Both the position numbers and the translations under genes were made by a program. From positions 3,658,001 to 3,722,000 of the forward strand of contig NZ_CP053896.1 in NCBI RefSeq assembly GCF_013255915.1: a stretch of DNA of 64,000 nt, in the 5' to 3' direction. Each line of letters starts with the position of its first letter. Positions within the stretch are counted from its first letter, which is position 1. This DNA is from Providencia rettgeri (lineage in GTDB: Bacteria > Pseudomonadota > Gammaproteobacteria > Enterobacterales > Enterobacteriaceae). The notes beneath the pieces are model-generated. The model did not search any database. It worked only from the letters and a program-made list of their open reading frames with translations, and was not told where the DNA came from. Below are positions 20,384 to 31,958 of the stretch, piece by piece.

Positions 20384-21211
20384 ATGTCGACATATTTAGT
20401 AGGTGATATTCACGGTTGTTATCGTGAGCTCCGTGACTTGATGGAAAGCGTCCATTTTGATCCAACCAAAGACACACTGTGGTTAACAGGCGATCTCATT
20501 GCCCGCGGAACTGAATCACTGCAAGTTTTACGCTATGTAAAAAGCCTTGGTTCTGCCGCACGTTTAGTGCTTGGTAACCACGATCTCCATCTGTTGGGAA
20601 TTTACTGTAAAATCAGTCGTAACAAGCCTAAAGATCACCTCGATGAGTTATTACATGCACCTGATCTTGACGAACTGATCAATTGGTTACGTCGCCAACC
20701 TTTATTACAAATTGATGAAGAAAAAAAGATCTTGATGACCCATGCAGGTATAACACCACAATGGGATATCGAAACAGCACGAATGTGTGCAAGGGAAGTT
20801 GAAGCCGTGCTGTCTAGTGATGCATATCCATTATTCATCGACTCCATGTATGGTGACATGCCAAATAACTGGTCTGAAAGCTTAATGGGGCTAGCTCGTT
20901 TGCGTTTTAGTACCAATGCCTTAACACGCCTGCGCTACTGTTTTCCAAACGGACAGCTAGATATGATTTGCAAGGAAAACCCTAAAAAAGCGCCCGCTCC
21001 GCTAAAACCCTGGTTCGATCTACCCAGTAAAATTCCTGAGGATTACTCAGTGTTTTTTGGTCACTGGGCATCCCTTGAAGGGAAATGCACTCCTGATAAC
21101 GTTTATGCTTTAGATACGGGTTGCTGCTGGGGAGGGGAATTAACGCTATTCCATTGGGAAACTAAGCAGTACCACCGGCAAAAGTCATATCAAAAAAGCC
21201 GTAAAGAGTAA
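20384..21211 (+). CDS. apaH: Symmetrical bis(5'-nucleosyl)-tetraphosphatase ApaH
   Basis: Hydrolyses diadenosine tetraphosphate (Ap4A) to two ADP and can remove Np4-type caps from RNA. The 275-residue protein has the metallophosphatase blocks [10 protein letters not shown] (residues 6-15), GDLIARG, and [10 protein letters not shown] near 65. It ends the lptD-to-apaH run and is followed by a bidirectional terminator shared with folA. Confidence 0.96.
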   Translation: MSTYLVGDIHGCYRELRDLMESVHFDPTKDTLWLTGDLIARGTESLQVLRYVKSLGSAARLVLGNHDLHLLGIYCKISRNKPKDHLDELLHAPDLDELINWLRRQPLLQIDEEKKILMTHAGITPQWDIETARMCAREVEAVLSSDAYPLFIDSMYGDMPNNWSESLMGLARLRFSTNALTRLRYCFPNGQLDMICKENPKKAPAPLKPWFDLPSKIPEDYSVFFGHWASLEGKCTPDNVYALDTGCCWGGELTLFHWETKQYHRQKSYQKSRKE

Positions 21212-21243
21212 TTTTTTGCCTAGTTAATTGCAGGTTATAGCAT

Positions 21244-21268
21244 AATGGCGCAATTAAGCGCCATTTTT
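21244..21268. terminator. Bidirectional terminator between apaH and folA
   Basis: AATGGCGC (21244-21251) pairs with GCGCCATT (21258-21265) around AATTAA, followed by TTT on the plus strand and flanked by a run giving U-rich sequence on the minus strand. It lies between convergent genes. Confidence 0.75.
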
Positions 21269-21284
21269 GCATTCTAACTAAAAA

Positions 21285-21779
21285 TTAGTCTCTTTTAGTT
21301 AAGATCTCAAAACAATAACCATGGGTATTGTTTTCGTCAGCTTCATGGTATTCGGTAAAAATAGAATCCCATTCATCAGGCTCATAAGCCGGAAAATGAG
21401 TATCTCCGATAACTTCAGCATCAACGTGAGTCAAATATAATTTATTCGCTAGCGGTAAAAATTGTTGATAAACTTTACCACCGCCAATTACCATCACCTC
21501 TTCAACATTTTCAATTGCTTGCGCTGCAGCCAATGCTTCTTCAATTGACGTTACCCAAATAACATCAGAATCAGTACCAGGAGCACTACTTAATACAATA
21601 TTCACACGTTGTGGCAATGGGCGCCCAATTGATTCATAGGTAACACGGCCCATGATAACCGGTTTGTTTAACGTATTTCGTTTGAACCACGCTAGATCCC
21701 CCGGCAAATTCCAAGGCATCGCTTTTTCCATGCCGATAACCTGATCGATCGCCATTGCTGCGATTAAGCTAATATTCAT
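21285..21779 (-). CDS. folA: Dihydrofolate reductase FolA
   Basis: Reduces dihydrofolate to tetrahydrofolate with NADPH, and is the target of trimethoprim. The 164-residue protein has the conserved [16 protein letters not shown] (catalytic Asp in GDLAWF), [15 protein letters not shown], and the NADPH site [15 protein letters not shown]. Nothing at the usual resistance positions looked altered by eye. It is convergent with apaH, as in E. coli. Confidence 0.97.
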   Translation of the reverse strand: MNISLIAAMAIDQVIGMEKAMPWNLPGDLAWFKRNTLNKPVIMGRVTYESIGRPLPQRVNIVLSSAPGTDSDVIWVTSIEEALAAAQAIENVEEVMVIGGGKVYQQFLPLANKLYLTHVDAEVIGDTHFPAYEPDEWDSIFTEYHEADENNTHGYCFEILTKRD

Positions 21780-22017
21780 CTACTCACCTTAGAAACAAGA
21801 TATAAAAATTGAGCACACTATACGGAAAGAGAATTGCTTCGTCGACTAAATTTAAACTTCCTTAAACAGGTTTGAATCACTTATACTCGAATTGATAAAC
21901 TTATGACTAAAAATAACATTTAAAAACAAAATGAACCCTCTAAGACCAGTCTAAATGTGAGTGTCATTAGCAGGTCATTTTTATTTACCAACATTGAACG
22001 GGAAAAGAGATTATAAC

Positions 22018-22632
22018 ATGTACGAAACGAGTATTATGGTTGCGACCATCGCTGCACTCGGTATGCTTTCTCCAGGGCCAGATTTCTTTTTGATTGTTAA
22101 AAATTCAGCACGCTATCAACGCTCTGCCGCATTAATGTCTGCATGTGGTGTGATAGTCGCTATCGCTTTGCATATGTCTTACTGTGTTGCAGGCCTCGCT
22201 GTCTTGATTACAACTACGCCTTGGCTGTTTAATATCTTAAAATACGCGGGTGCAGCCTATTTAATTTGGATCGGTGTCAAAAGCTTACTTCCGCAATCCG
22301 GCCATAGCGTTGATCTAACAACCAGTAAACACGAAATTGTTTCATTCAAAAAAGCCTTTATGCAAGGTTTTCTCTGTAATGTATTAAACCCAAAAGCCAC
22401 GCTGTTCTTTTTAGCGGTTTTTACCCAAGTGCTAGATATTAATTCTACTGTTGGTGAAAAGCTGTGGTTTGCCTTTATTATTTGGGGTTTAGCCGTCATC
22501 TACTGGCCTATTTTAGTATTTTTAATCCAAAGTGCCCCTGTAAGAAAAGGCCTGGCAAAAGTGCAAAAATACGTTGATAAGGTTCTCGGGGTTGTATTAA
22601 TCGCCTTTGGTATTCGAGTGGCGCTAAGCTAG
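22018..22632 (+). CDS. LysE/RhtB-family amino-acid exporter
   Basis: Inner-membrane exporter of the LysE/RhtB superfamily. Substrates in the family include lysine, arginine, threonine and homoserine, and the actual substrate here cannot be read. The start at 22018 (MYETSIMVATIAALG) has GGGAAAAGAGA upstream. The 204 residues form about six membrane segments. The family signature LSPGPDFFLIVKNSARYQR is at about residues 18-36, and the second conserved block GAAYLIWIGVKSL near 80. It is not part of the neighbouring conserved operons and stands alone between folA and ftsP. Confidence 0.88.
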   Translation: MYETSIMVATIAALGMLSPGPDFFLIVKNSARYQRSAALMSACGVIVAIALHMSYCVAGLAVLITTTPWLFNILKYAGAAYLIWIGVKSLLPQSGHSVDLTTSKHEIVSFKKAFMQGFLCNVLNPKATLFFLAVFTQVLDINSTVGEKLWFAFIIWGLAVIYWPILVFLIQSAPVRKGLAKVQKYVDKVLGVVLIAFGIRVALS

Positions 22633-22650
22633 CTTTGTTATCCTTCAATA

Positions 22651-22671
22651 AAGCAGGCTAAATGCCTGCTT
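22651..22671 (+). terminator. Hairpin after the LysE-family gene (copy 1 of a repeated hairpin)
   Basis: AAGCAGGC-TAAAT-GCCTGCTT forms an 8-bp perfect stem 18 bp after the stop codon. The identical 21-base sequence recurs at 22813-22833, after convergent ftsP. The T-run is weak (TTAAGG), so termination strength is uncertain. Confidence 0.5.
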
Positions 22672-22681
22672 AAGGTTGTTG

Positions 22682-22720
22682 ACAAAGCGGGATAAAAGCG
22701 TGGTTTTTCCCGCTTTGTGT
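22682..22720. repeat. Second hairpin in the LysE-ftsP gap
   Basis: CAAAGCGGGA and TCCCGCTTTG form a perfect 10-bp stem with a loop of about 15 nt, immediately downstream of the 22651 hairpin. A further palindrome, AAAATCAATAAATTGATTTT, lies near 22732-22751. Four hairpins within about 180 bp suggest stacked terminators between convergent genes. Confidence 0.55.
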
Positions 22721-22812
22721 TATCAGCCGAAAATCAATAAATTGATTTTCCTAGTTTATTTTCAAAACCTATTCGAGTTGCCGCCAAACATAATATGTTT
22801 GTCAGCAGTCTG

Positions 22813-22833
22813 AAGCAGGCTAAATGCCTGCTT
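22813..22833 (-). terminator. Hairpin downstream of ftsP (copy 2, identical to 22651-22671)
   Basis: Exact second copy of AAGCAGGC-TAAAT-GCCTGCTT, 162 bp after the first. It is placed 30 bp beyond the ftsP stop codon on the minus strand. Confidence 0.5.
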
Positions 22834-22863
22834 ATTGGATATTCAATATTGTTGAAATACGAA

Positions 22864-24279
22864 TTATTGCATGGTGTCTTGCGGTGCAACAACCAACTGC
22901 CCTACAGACCCTAAATCCGCCTTCTCTAAATTGTGGCTATAAAATAAGAACGGGAAATGGTTATAGGACGGTTGCATCATTTGAACTAATAATTCAACTC
23001 GGCTATCAACCCACACTGTATCTTTCCAGCCATAATCTTCTGGCGGTGTTGGTTTACCATTACGGTTTAAGACCTTAAAGCGCACACCTTCAATATGAAA
23101 TGCTTGCGGTTCATTCGTCGTCACAACCCAACGTTCCCAATTGCCTTGGCGGCTTGAGAAATCAACCCTGTTTGTATCAATAGTCGCATTATTAATACCA
23201 AAACCATCATTAAGGTGAATATTACGTTGTGTAATACTGGATGTGACTTGCGTTTTATCTTCAACTAATTGTGCCGGTAAACCATCCGTTACCAATGACA
23301 TTAATCCAGTTGCCTTGATAGTTAATACATTGGTTGAAATTAAGCTATTCGATGGTTCAAATAGCCCTTTTAAACGGTCCATAAAGGTAGCCGACTCGCC
23401 CGCAGTAATGGTTAACTCTTGCGTTTTCGCCATATCAATCAAGACTTCACGCCGTTCCCCCGGTGCTAATGGGAGTTCCTGAACACTAACAGGTACAGTT
23501 AATAACCCTTGATCAGATGCAATCAATGAAAATGGGCGACCATCACTGATTTTCATTACATAATAACGGGAGTTCGACGCATTTAATAATCGTAGACGTA
23601 CCCACCCTCGAGAAACTTCAATGTATGGATTTTGTACGCCATTAACCAGTAATGAATCGCCTAAAAACCCGTTTTCATCGGCTTTGTATTCAGGGACGCC
23701 AAAATTATCTAAACGCTTATCTTGAATAATGACAGGAAAATCATCAACACCATAGTGTTTAGGTAAACGCAGGTTTTTCGTCACATCATCTTCGATGATC
23801 CACATCCCCAATAAACCATTGTAGACTTGCTCGCCCATTTTCCCTTGAGTATTTGCATGATACCAAAGCGTTGCTGCATTTTGACGTATCGGGATCACTG
23901 GAGACCAGTCCGCATTAGGTGAAATTAACCTTGCCGCTCCACCAATTTGTGTTCCTGGTATTTGCAACCCGCTGATTGTCATCGAAACGGCTTCAGGTAA
24001 GCGATTACTATAAATAAGCTTAATATCATCGCCATTTTTTACTTTGACTGTCGGCCCAGGGGAAGAACCATTTACTCCCCAAATATCGGCTGAATATTTT
24101 CCATCATAAGACCAATGAATTTTTTGTAATGTTAAAAATAATGGCTGTCCAGACCGTGATTCTAATAATGGTGGCACAGGTAAAGCTGTCGCCCCCTCTG
24201 CATTTGCATAAATTGGCACATAGGACAAACATAGAGCCACCCCTGCCGCTATCAGGGCTTGGCATCGATTGAATGACAT
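22864..24279 (-). CDS. ftsP: Cell division protein FtsP (SufI), multicopper-oxidase fold
   Basis: Periplasmic divisome-stabilising protein with three cupredoxin domains. The E. coli homologue lacks copper and is exported by Tat. The start at 24279 (MSFNRCQALIAAGVALC) follows a GGAG site and gives 471 residues, against 470 in E. coli. Cupredoxin blocks are visible around WGVNGSSPGPTVKV, LWYHANTQGKMGEQVYNGLLGMW and the C-terminal HIEGVRFKVL. Odd point: the signal peptide has Asn-Arg-Cys where E. coli has the twin-arginine Arg-Arg (see findings). It lies downstream of plsC on the same strand. Confidence 0.92.
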   Translation of the reverse strand: MSFNRCQALIAAGVALCLSYVPIYANAEGATALPVPPLLESRSGQPLFLTLQKIHWSYDGKYSADIWGVNGSSPGPTVKVKNGDDIKLIYSNRLPEAVSMTISGLQIPGTQIGGAARLISPNADWSPVIPIRQNAATLWYHANTQGKMGEQVYNGLLGMWIIEDDVTKNLRLPKHYGVDDFPVIIQDKRLDNFGVPEYKADENGFLGDSLLVNGVQNPYIEVSRGWVRLRLLNASNSRYYVMKISDGRPFSLIASDQGLLTVPVSVQELPLAPGERREVLIDMAKTQELTITAGESATFMDRLKGLFEPSNSLISTNVLTIKATGLMSLVTDGLPAQLVEDKTQVTSSITQRNIHLNDGFGINNATIDTNRVDFSSRQGNWERWVVTTNEPQAFHIEGVRFKVLNRNGKPTPPEDYGWKDTVWVDSRVELLVQMMQPSYNHFPFLFYSHNLEKADLGSVGQLVVAPQDTMQ

Positions 24280-24631
24280 AAATTCTCCGCTAAACAAAAA
24301 TTCCAGCGCATTTTATTATTTAGTATTGTAGATTTTCAGCCTATAAAATGGCTAATTTATGATTGGACCCAGCAATATAACAACTTAGATACAACAATTT
24401 AAGGTCGCAATAATTTGTAAGCCATGATATCGCGAAAAAAGGCTAAATTCTAAAAATATCTAGCAAATGTGTAAAAATATAATTAATAAGATTATAAATA
24501 GTAAGGGTAAGTAATTAAAAAAGGAAATAAGACAGGTAGGAAACAATAAAGTCAATTTATGCTGTATTCAACCTAAAAGAATGAGCAATATTTGTATATT
24601 GCCCATTTTTAAATAAATTCAATGAATTAAG
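24280..24631. other. plsC-ftsP intergenic region (352 bp)
   Basis: Very AT-rich and without a convincing reading frame. It carries the plsC terminator hairpin at 24580-24607 and must contain the ftsP promoter, which I could not pin down by eye. Confidence 0.55.
24580..24607. terminator. Terminator hairpin downstream of plsC (bidirectional shape)
   Basis: AATGAGCAATAT (24580-24591) pairs with ATATTGCCCATT (24596-24607) with one mismatch and a 4-nt loop. It is followed by T on the plus strand and CTTTT on the minus strand, and lies 24 bp past the plsC stop. Confidence 0.65.
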
Positions 24632-25366
24632 TTATTTGCCTTGTTTTGCCATTTCTTCGACTTCGAGATCGAGTTCTTTTATTTTTGCTTCCATTAAAGC
24701 ATGGCAATGCTCAGATAACTCCCTCACTTGCTCTCGGCTATAAAGCGATGTATCAATAGGGTCTAGCATTTCAATAATGACAGTACCGTTATTCCAACGG
24801 TTTAACTTAATTTTACCTTGTGTACTAGAAACGCAAACAGGCACAATCGGTACCCCTGCTGCAATCGCTGCATGAAATGCCCCCGTTTTAAATGGCAGTA
24901 AACCACGACCACGGCTGCGAGTACCTTCAGGAAACATCCACACAGAAATTTTACGTTTTTTAATCTGGTCAGCAACTTGCGTGATTGTGTTATGGGCTTT
25001 AGAGCGATTAGCGCGGTCAATTAAAATATTACCCGTTATCCAATATAAAAAGCCAAAAAAAGGTATATAAACCAAGCTTTTTTTACCAACGGTTACCGTT
25101 CTTGGTAATACCCCATTTGACATAGTCACCATATCGTAATTGTTTTGGTGATTACCAATATAAATACTCGGGCCATAGCTCTTAGCTTTCTCGGGTACAC
25201 GATTTATAATGTTAATCCCAAAAACGACTGATAACCGCCCGAACATGTGACCAAATGTCATTACGTGTTTTGGGTTACGAGGGCTAAATAGACAGTAAAT
25301 CCCGCCCCCTACACACACCGCAATCGTATAAATAATAACAATGATCGCTCTAATAAGCGCTAACAT
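24632..25366 (-). CDS. plsC: 1-acyl-sn-glycerol-3-phosphate acyltransferase PlsC
   Basis: Inner-membrane enzyme that adds the second acyl chain to lysophosphatidic acid to form phosphatidic acid. The start at 25366 (MLALIRAIIVIIYTIAVC) gives 244 residues, against 245 in E. coli. An in-frame start at 25402 would add 12 residues but lacks a ribosome-binding site. The HX4D catalytic motif NHQNNYD is near residue 73, and FPEGTRSRGRG near 146. It has one or two N-terminal membrane segments. It lies between ftsP and parC, as in E. coli. Confidence 0.95.
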   Translation of the reverse strand: MLALIRAIIVIIYTIAVCVGGGIYCLFSPRNPKHVMTFGHMFGRLSVVFGINIINRVPEKAKSYGPSIYIGNHQNNYDMVTMSNGVLPRTVTVGKKSLVYIPFFGFLYWITGNILIDRANRSKAHNTITQVADQIKKRKISVWMFPEGTRSRGRGLLPFKTGAFHAAIAAGVPIVPVCVSSTQGKIKLNRWNNGTVIIEMLDPIDTSLYSREQVRELSEHCHALMEAKIKELDLEVEEMAKQGK

Positions 25367-25418
25367 ACTAACCCCAAATTGTAAGAAGCTTTTCAGCTCC
25401 ATGATGAATATTATCTAC

Positions 25419-25458
25419 TTATAAACCTTTTGAAGTTCATACTAAAAAAGGTTTATAA
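25419..25458 (-). terminator. Stem-loop between parC and plsC
   Basis: TTATAAACCTTTT (25419-25431) and AAAAGGTTTATAA (25446-25458) form a perfect 13-bp AT-rich stem with a 14-nt loop. It lies 18 bp beyond the parC stop. There is no long U tract, so it could also be an mRNA 3'-end stabiliser. Confidence 0.5.
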
Positions 25459-25475
25459 GGTTTGTTCTTTGTTAA

Positions 25476-27731
25476 TTATTCAGACTCTACTGGCTCAATA
25501 TCAATACGCTCAATATTGTGCATTCCACGCGGTAACGACGTCCCTTTACGACCTCGTTCTGAACGATATTTTTGTAAGTCTTCTGCTTTAAACTTCAGCT
25601 TCCGCTTACCGAAATGCAAGGTCATTGATGCCCCCACAGGCAAAATCATCAACCAAGTCAATAAATCATCGCCAGTTGCCGCTTGCGTACCTGCAATATT
25701 GATAATTTTATTTCCTTTACCTTTTGAAAGTTGAGGTAAATCCGCCACAGGGAATATTAACATACGCCCTGCCTTGGTAATTGCCAATAGCAAGTCTTCT
25801 TGTTCATTATGCAGTTCAATTGGTGCCAATACTTTTGCATTTTCAGGCAAAGAAATTAAGGCTTTACCAGCTTTATTTTTAGTGACTAAGTCATTGAAGG
25901 TACAAATAAAACCGTACCCCGCATCAGAGGCCATTAAATATTTCTGCTCGTCAGGCGCCATTAATACATGTTCAATGGTCGCACCTGGAGGCAGAGTTAA
26001 TTTCCCCGTTAGAGGCTCACCTTGACTACGCGCTGAAGGTAATTCAAGCGGATCCACAGAATAACTGCGCCCTGTTGTGTCAAGGAATACCGCCGCCTGA
26101 TTTGACTTACCTCGCGCAGCCCCTTTAAAACCATCTCCCGCTTTATAATTTAGGTTAGTCGGCTCGATATCATGCCCTTTAGCACTTCGCACCCACCCCA
26201 TATCAGAAAGCACAACGGTAATCGGTTCTGACGGTAAAATTTCATGTTCGCTCATTGCTTTCGCTTCTTCACGCTCATGCAATGGGGAGCGACGGTCATC
26301 ACCGTAATCTTTGGCGTCAGCTTGAATCTCTTTTTTAATCAACGTATTTAAACGTCTTTCAGACCCAAGAATCGCTTGTAAATCATCGCGCTCTTTGGCT
26401 AATTCATCTTGCTCGCCACGAATTTTCATTTCTTCGAGCTTGGCTAAATGGCGTAATTTTAACTCTAAAATAGCTTCAGCTTGGGTATCACTGATATTAA
26501 AACGTGACATTAAAACCGCTTTGGGTTCATCTTCTGTACGAATAATTTCAATGACTTCATCAATATTCAGATAAGCAATCAATAAACCATCTAAAATATG
26601 TAAGCGTCTTAATACTTTTTCTAACCTGTGATTTAAGCGATTACGCACAGTTTGGCGACGGTAAGCAATCCACTCATTTAAGATCTCAACAAGCCCTTTT
26701 ACCGCAGGTCGGTTATCTAAACCAATCATATTAAGGTTAACGCGGTAGCTACGCTCTAAATCCGTTGTCGCAAATAAGTGCGTCATAACCTGTTCAAGGT
26801 CAACACGATTACTACGTGGAACTATCACCAAACGTGTTGGGTTTTCATGGTTAGATTCATCGCGTAAATCTTCAACCATCGGCAATTTTTTCGCGCGCAT
26901 TTGGCTGGCGATTTGTTCTAAAACTTTCGCCCCAGAAACTTGATGAGGGAGAGCCGTGATAACAGCATTACCATCTTCTTTTTCCCACACCGCACGCATG
27001 CGTACAGAGCCGCGCCCATTTTGATAAATCTTACGAATATCATCACGGGAAGAAATAATTTCTGCTTCCGTAGGGAAATCAGGTCCCGGCACAAATGCCA
27101 TGATGTCATCAAGATTTAGCGTAGGTTTATCTAGTAAAGCCACCAAAGCTTGAGCCACTTCTCGGGCGTTATGTGGTGGAATATCTGTCGCCATCCCAAC
27201 CGCAATACCCGTTGTACCGTTTAACAAAATATTTGGCAAACGTGCAGGCAACATTTTGGGCTCGTTTAGCGTACCATCAAAGTTTGGTACCCAATCGACG
27301 GTGCCATGGCCAAGTTCACTGAGTAAAATTTCAGCGTATTTGGATAGTCGTGATTCGGTATAACGCATTGCTGCGAATGATTTAGGGTCATCCGGTGCCC
27401 CCCAGTTTCCTTGACCATCCACCAGCGGATAACGGTAAGAAAACGGCTGCGCCATCAAGACCATCGCTTCATAACAAGCGATATCACCGTGTGGATGATA
27501 TTTACCGAGAACATCACCCACAGTTCTGGCGGATTTTTTATATTTTGCAGTGTTGCTTAAGCCAAGTTCTGACATTGCATACACAATACGGCGCTGAACA
27601 GGTTTAAGCCCATCGCCAATAAACGGTAATGCCCTATCCATGATGACGTACATCGAATAGTTCAGATAGGCATTTTCAGTGAAAGCATGAAGCGGTAAGC
27701 GCTCTACGCCATCATGAGTAATTTCACTCAT
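25476..27731 (-). CDS. parC: DNA topoisomerase IV subunit A ParC, with Ile at the Ser80-equivalent position
   Basis: Breakage-reunion subunit of topoisomerase IV, which decatenates daughter chromosomes. The 751-residue protein is close to the E. coli length. The active-site tyrosine is in [13 protein letters not shown] (Tyr124 by my count), and the C-terminal beta-pinwheel follows residue about 490. The N-terminus is four residues longer than in E. coli, so E. coli Ser80 corresponds to residue 84 here. The sequence reads [15 protein letters not shown], with codon ATC (Ile) at 27480-27482 in minus-strand sense. The Glu84-equivalent (Glu88) is unchanged. This is the classical quinolone-resistance substitution site. 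Confidence 0.97.
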   Translation of the reverse strand: MSEITHDGVERLPLHAFTENAYLNYSMYVIMDRALPFIGDGLKPVQRRIVYAMSELGLSNTAKYKKSARTVGDVLGKYHPHGDIACYEAMVLMAQPFSYRYPLVDGQGNWGAPDDPKSFAAMRYTESRLSKYAEILLSELGHGTVDWVPNFDGTLNEPKMLPARLPNILLNGTTGIAVGMATDIPPHNAREVAQALVALLDKPTLNLDDIMAFVPGPDFPTEAEIISSRDDIRKIYQNGRGSVRMRAVWEKEDGNAVITALPHQVSGAKVLEQIASQMRAKKLPMVEDLRDESNHENPTRLVIVPRSNRVDLEQVMTHLFATTDLERSYRVNLNMIGLDNRPAVKGLVEILNEWIAYRRQTVRNRLNHRLEKVLRRLHILDGLLIAYLNIDEVIEIIRTEDEPKAVLMSRFNISDTQAEAILELKLRHLAKLEEMKIRGEQDELAKERDDLQAILGSERRLNTLIKKEIQADAKDYGDDRRSPLHEREEAKAMSEHEILPSEPITVVLSDMGWVRSAKGHDIEPTNLNYKAGDGFKGAARGKSNQAAVFLDTTGRSYSVDPLELPSARSQGEPLTGKLTLPPGATIEHVLMAPDEQKYLMASDAGYGFICTFNDLVTKNKAGKALISLPENAKVLAPIELHNEQEDLLLAITKAGRMLIFPVADLPQLSKGKGNKIINIAGTQAATGDDLLTWLMILPVGASMTLHFGKRKLKFKAEDLQKYRSERGRKGTSLPRGMHNIERIDIEPVESE

Positions 27732-27764
27732 TCAATTCGTTCCTTTCTCATCGCAATTCGGGTA

Positions 27765-29702
<1,938 letters not shown>

Positions 29703-29747
29703 TCAGTGAGTTACTGTTGATAATAACAGTGTTCATACGTTTTGACA

Positions 29748-30329
29748 CTATTTCTCTGCCAATTGTAGGAAATCAACAATTTGAGAAAAGTAAGCGTCAA
29801 AACCAATAAAGGCATGATTACCGTCAGGTTCCACAGTTTGTTTGCACTTTGAAAGATAGGCAACAGCCTCTCGATAATCAAGTACTTCATCGCCCATTTG
29901 TTGTAACAACCAGATAAGCTGGGGGGATGTTAATCTTTCAATGTATAAGGATTTTAGCTCATTAATGTGCTTTTCTTCCAACACATATTGTTCATGAGTA
30001 TATGGGTTTGTATTGTCGCCTAAGTAATCTTGCAGTAAATCAAAAGGACGTACCGCAGGGTTTACGACGACAGCAGGAAGCTGATAACGCTCTGAAAACC
30101 AAATTGAAAAATAACCGCCGAGCGAAGAGCCGACTAACCCCATTTTCTCATGCGGATGCTGTTGGACAATATCATCCAACATAGCTTGAGCTTGCTGAGG
30201 GTAATTCGGTAACTGCGGTACAATCATATTAATTTGCGGATAATTCACCTCAATCCATTGCTTTAAGTTATTAGCTTTAGCTGATTGAGGGGAACTATTA
30301 AAACCATGAATATAAAGTAGAGTTGACAT
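29748..30329 (-). CDS. yqiA: Esterase YqiA (alpha/beta hydrolase)
   Basis: Small serine esterase active in E. coli on short acyl esters, with no firm physiological role. The start at 30329 (MSTLLYIHGFNSSPQ) gives 193 residues, the same as E. coli. A start at 30356 would overlap cpdA by 20 bp. The nucleophile elbow GLVGSSLGGY is near residues 66-75, the oxyanion region is YIHGFNSS, and the catalytic His is in EPDGNHAFIGF. The order cpdA-yqiA-parE is conserved with E. coli. Confidence 0.9.
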   Translation of the reverse strand: MSTLLYIHGFNSSPQSAKANNLKQWIEVNYPQINMIVPQLPNYPQQAQAMLDDIVQQHPHEKMGLVGSSLGGYFSIWFSERYQLPAVVVNPAVRPFDLLQDYLGDNTNPYTHEQYVLEEKHINELKSLYIERLTSPQLIWLLQQMGDEVLDYREAVAYLSKCKQTVEPDGNHAFIGFDAYFSQIVDFLQLAEK

Positions 30330-30336
30330 AAGCGAA

Positions 30337-31176
30337 TTAATAACCGTCTGAGTCAAGGTCAGGGCTAAATTCCCTTGTATCTAAGCGATGAACGCGGGTT
30401 GTAATATGCCTTTGCCCTTGTTCATTAATACTTAATTCTAAATATCGCCAGCCTGGCGCGACGGTATCAAGCGCAAAATTAGTACAGTGAGGCTTAAATT
30501 GCACACAGGTAGAAGGCGTTGCCAACAACCGAATACCGTGCCAGTTTTCATCCATTTCTTGGTGAATATGGCCACATAGCATCGCTTTAACATTTGAGTA
30601 GCTTTTTAAATAATCAGCTAAAATATGTGAATTTCTCAAACTGTGCTGATCAAGCCAAGTACAACCCGAGGCTAGAGGATGGTGATGCAGCATAATCAAT
30701 GTAGTACGTTCAGGTTCAGCATCTAAGCTGGCTTTCATCCACTCTAACTGTTGCTCAGAAAGCTCGCCATGAGGTACATCTTGAAGTTGGCTATCAAGCA
30801 TCAAGATTTGCCACTCATCACCAATTAAAACTTGTTTAGCGCTTGAAATCCCAGCAATTCTGAGTGTTTTGACCATAGCCGGTGGATAGTCATGATTACC
30901 AGGAAGCCATACGCAAGGAGCAGGAATACGCGCAATACCATCCGCAAAATGCTGATAAGCTTGTGGTGATTGGTCTTGAACTAAATCCCCTGTCGCCACA
31001 ATTAAGTCGATTGGGAGATTTTCCTCTGAGATAGCATCAAGTACCGCCTGATAGCTACGGTAAGTATTTACCCCTAAAAGCGTATTTTCTGTATTAGCAA
31101 AAAGATGCGTATCAGTAACCTGTAAAATTCTCACAACTTTAGAGTTCTTTGCAGTCACTTCAAGCTGGCTGTCCAA
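30337..31176 (-). CDS. cpdA: 3',5'-cyclic-AMP phosphodiesterase CpdA
   Basis: Hydrolyses cAMP to AMP and so tunes CRP-dependent regulation. It is a 279-residue class III metallophosphodiesterase. Metal-binding blocks run QVTDTHLFA (residue about 19), ATGDLVQDQS, PGNHDYP, LHHHPLASG and CGHIHQE. The start is a TTG at 31176 (MDSQLEVT), supported by AAGGA 7 bases upstream and by alignment with E. coli MESLLT. A weak start codon suggests low expression. It lies between nudF and yqiA. Confidence 0.95.
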   Translation of the reverse strand: MDSQLEVTAKNSKVVRILQVTDTHLFANTENTLLGVNTYRSYQAVLDAISEENLPIDLIVATGDLVQDQSPQAYQHFADGIARIPAPCVWLPGNHDYPPAMVKTLRIAGISSAKQVLIGDEWQILMLDSQLQDVPHGELSEQQLEWMKASLDAEPERTTLIMLHHHPLASGCTWLDQHSLRNSHILADYLKSYSNVKAMLCGHIHQEMDENWHGIRLLATPSTCVQFKPHCTNFALDTVAPGWRYLELSINEQGQRHITTRVHRLDTREFSPDLDSDGY

Positions 31177-31319
31177 AAGTATTCCTTTTCTTAAATATTA
31201 TTTAGTACCTAATCTATTCATTACAACTATATAAAAGCTCAACATACTTACAACTATCTTAAAGCTTTACTTTCTAACTTTCTGATAATCAGCACACACT
31301 TCATCAGATTAATCGTTAT

Positions 31320-31958
31320 TTAACACAGTTTCATCCACTTTTCATGAAGTTTTTGATAGTGAAGTTGTAACCATTGAATCGCTATCACTGTTGCTGCATT
31401 ATCAATTGTGCCGTCTTCAACCCATTGAAAAGCTTGCTCTCGACTAACCACATGTACGCAAATATCTTCATTTTCTGACGCTAGCCCATGAACACCTTTC
31501 GCTTGGCTGCTATCAACTTCACCGATAAATACATGCATACGTTCAGTCGTACCGCCAGGGCTAGAAAGATAACTTACCGCTTTTTCAGTGCGACCAATAA
31601 TAAGCCCAGCTTCCTCAACGGCCTCACGACGAATAACCTCTTCCGGTGATTCGTTTTGCTCTATCATTCCAGCTACTGCTTCAAGTAACCAGGGTGTTTC
31701 ACTAGTCTCAATCGCTGGCAACCGAATTTGTTCAATTAAAACAACACTATCTGCTTTCGGGTCATAGGGTAAAACCACGCCAGCATGGCCGCGTTCAAAA
31801 ACTTCACGGCGAATTTCTTTACTCCATCCCCCCGCGAAAAGGCGATGACGAAATTGATATTCAACCATTTGAAAAAAACCGTTAAATAATTTACGCTTGG
31901 ATATAATTTCAACATCATTTTTGCCGTATTTAATTGGCTGCTCTATTTGTTTTGTCAT
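31320..31958 (-). CDS. nudF: ADP-ribose pyrophosphatase NudF
   Basis: Nudix hydrolase that splits ADP-ribose to AMP and ribose 5-phosphate. The start at 31958 (MTKQIEQPIKYGKNDVEI) has a GGAG site and gives 212 residues. The Nudix box is GMIEQNESPEEVIRREAVEE at about residues 96-115. It is divergent from tolC and is the first gene of the minus-strand nudF-cpdA-yqiA-parE series. The 142-bp nudF-cpdA gap is wider than the others. Confidence 0.95.
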   Translation of the reverse strand: MTKQIEQPIKYGKNDVEIISKRKLFNGFFQMVEYQFRHRLFAGGWSKEIRREVFERGHAGVVLPYDPKADSVVLIEQIRLPAIETSETPWLLEAVAGMIEQNESPEEVIRREAVEEAGLIIGRTEKAVSYLSSPGGTTERMHVFIGEVDSSQAKGVHGLASENEDICVHVVSREQAFQWVEDGTIDNAATVIAIQWLQLHYQKLHEKWMKLC

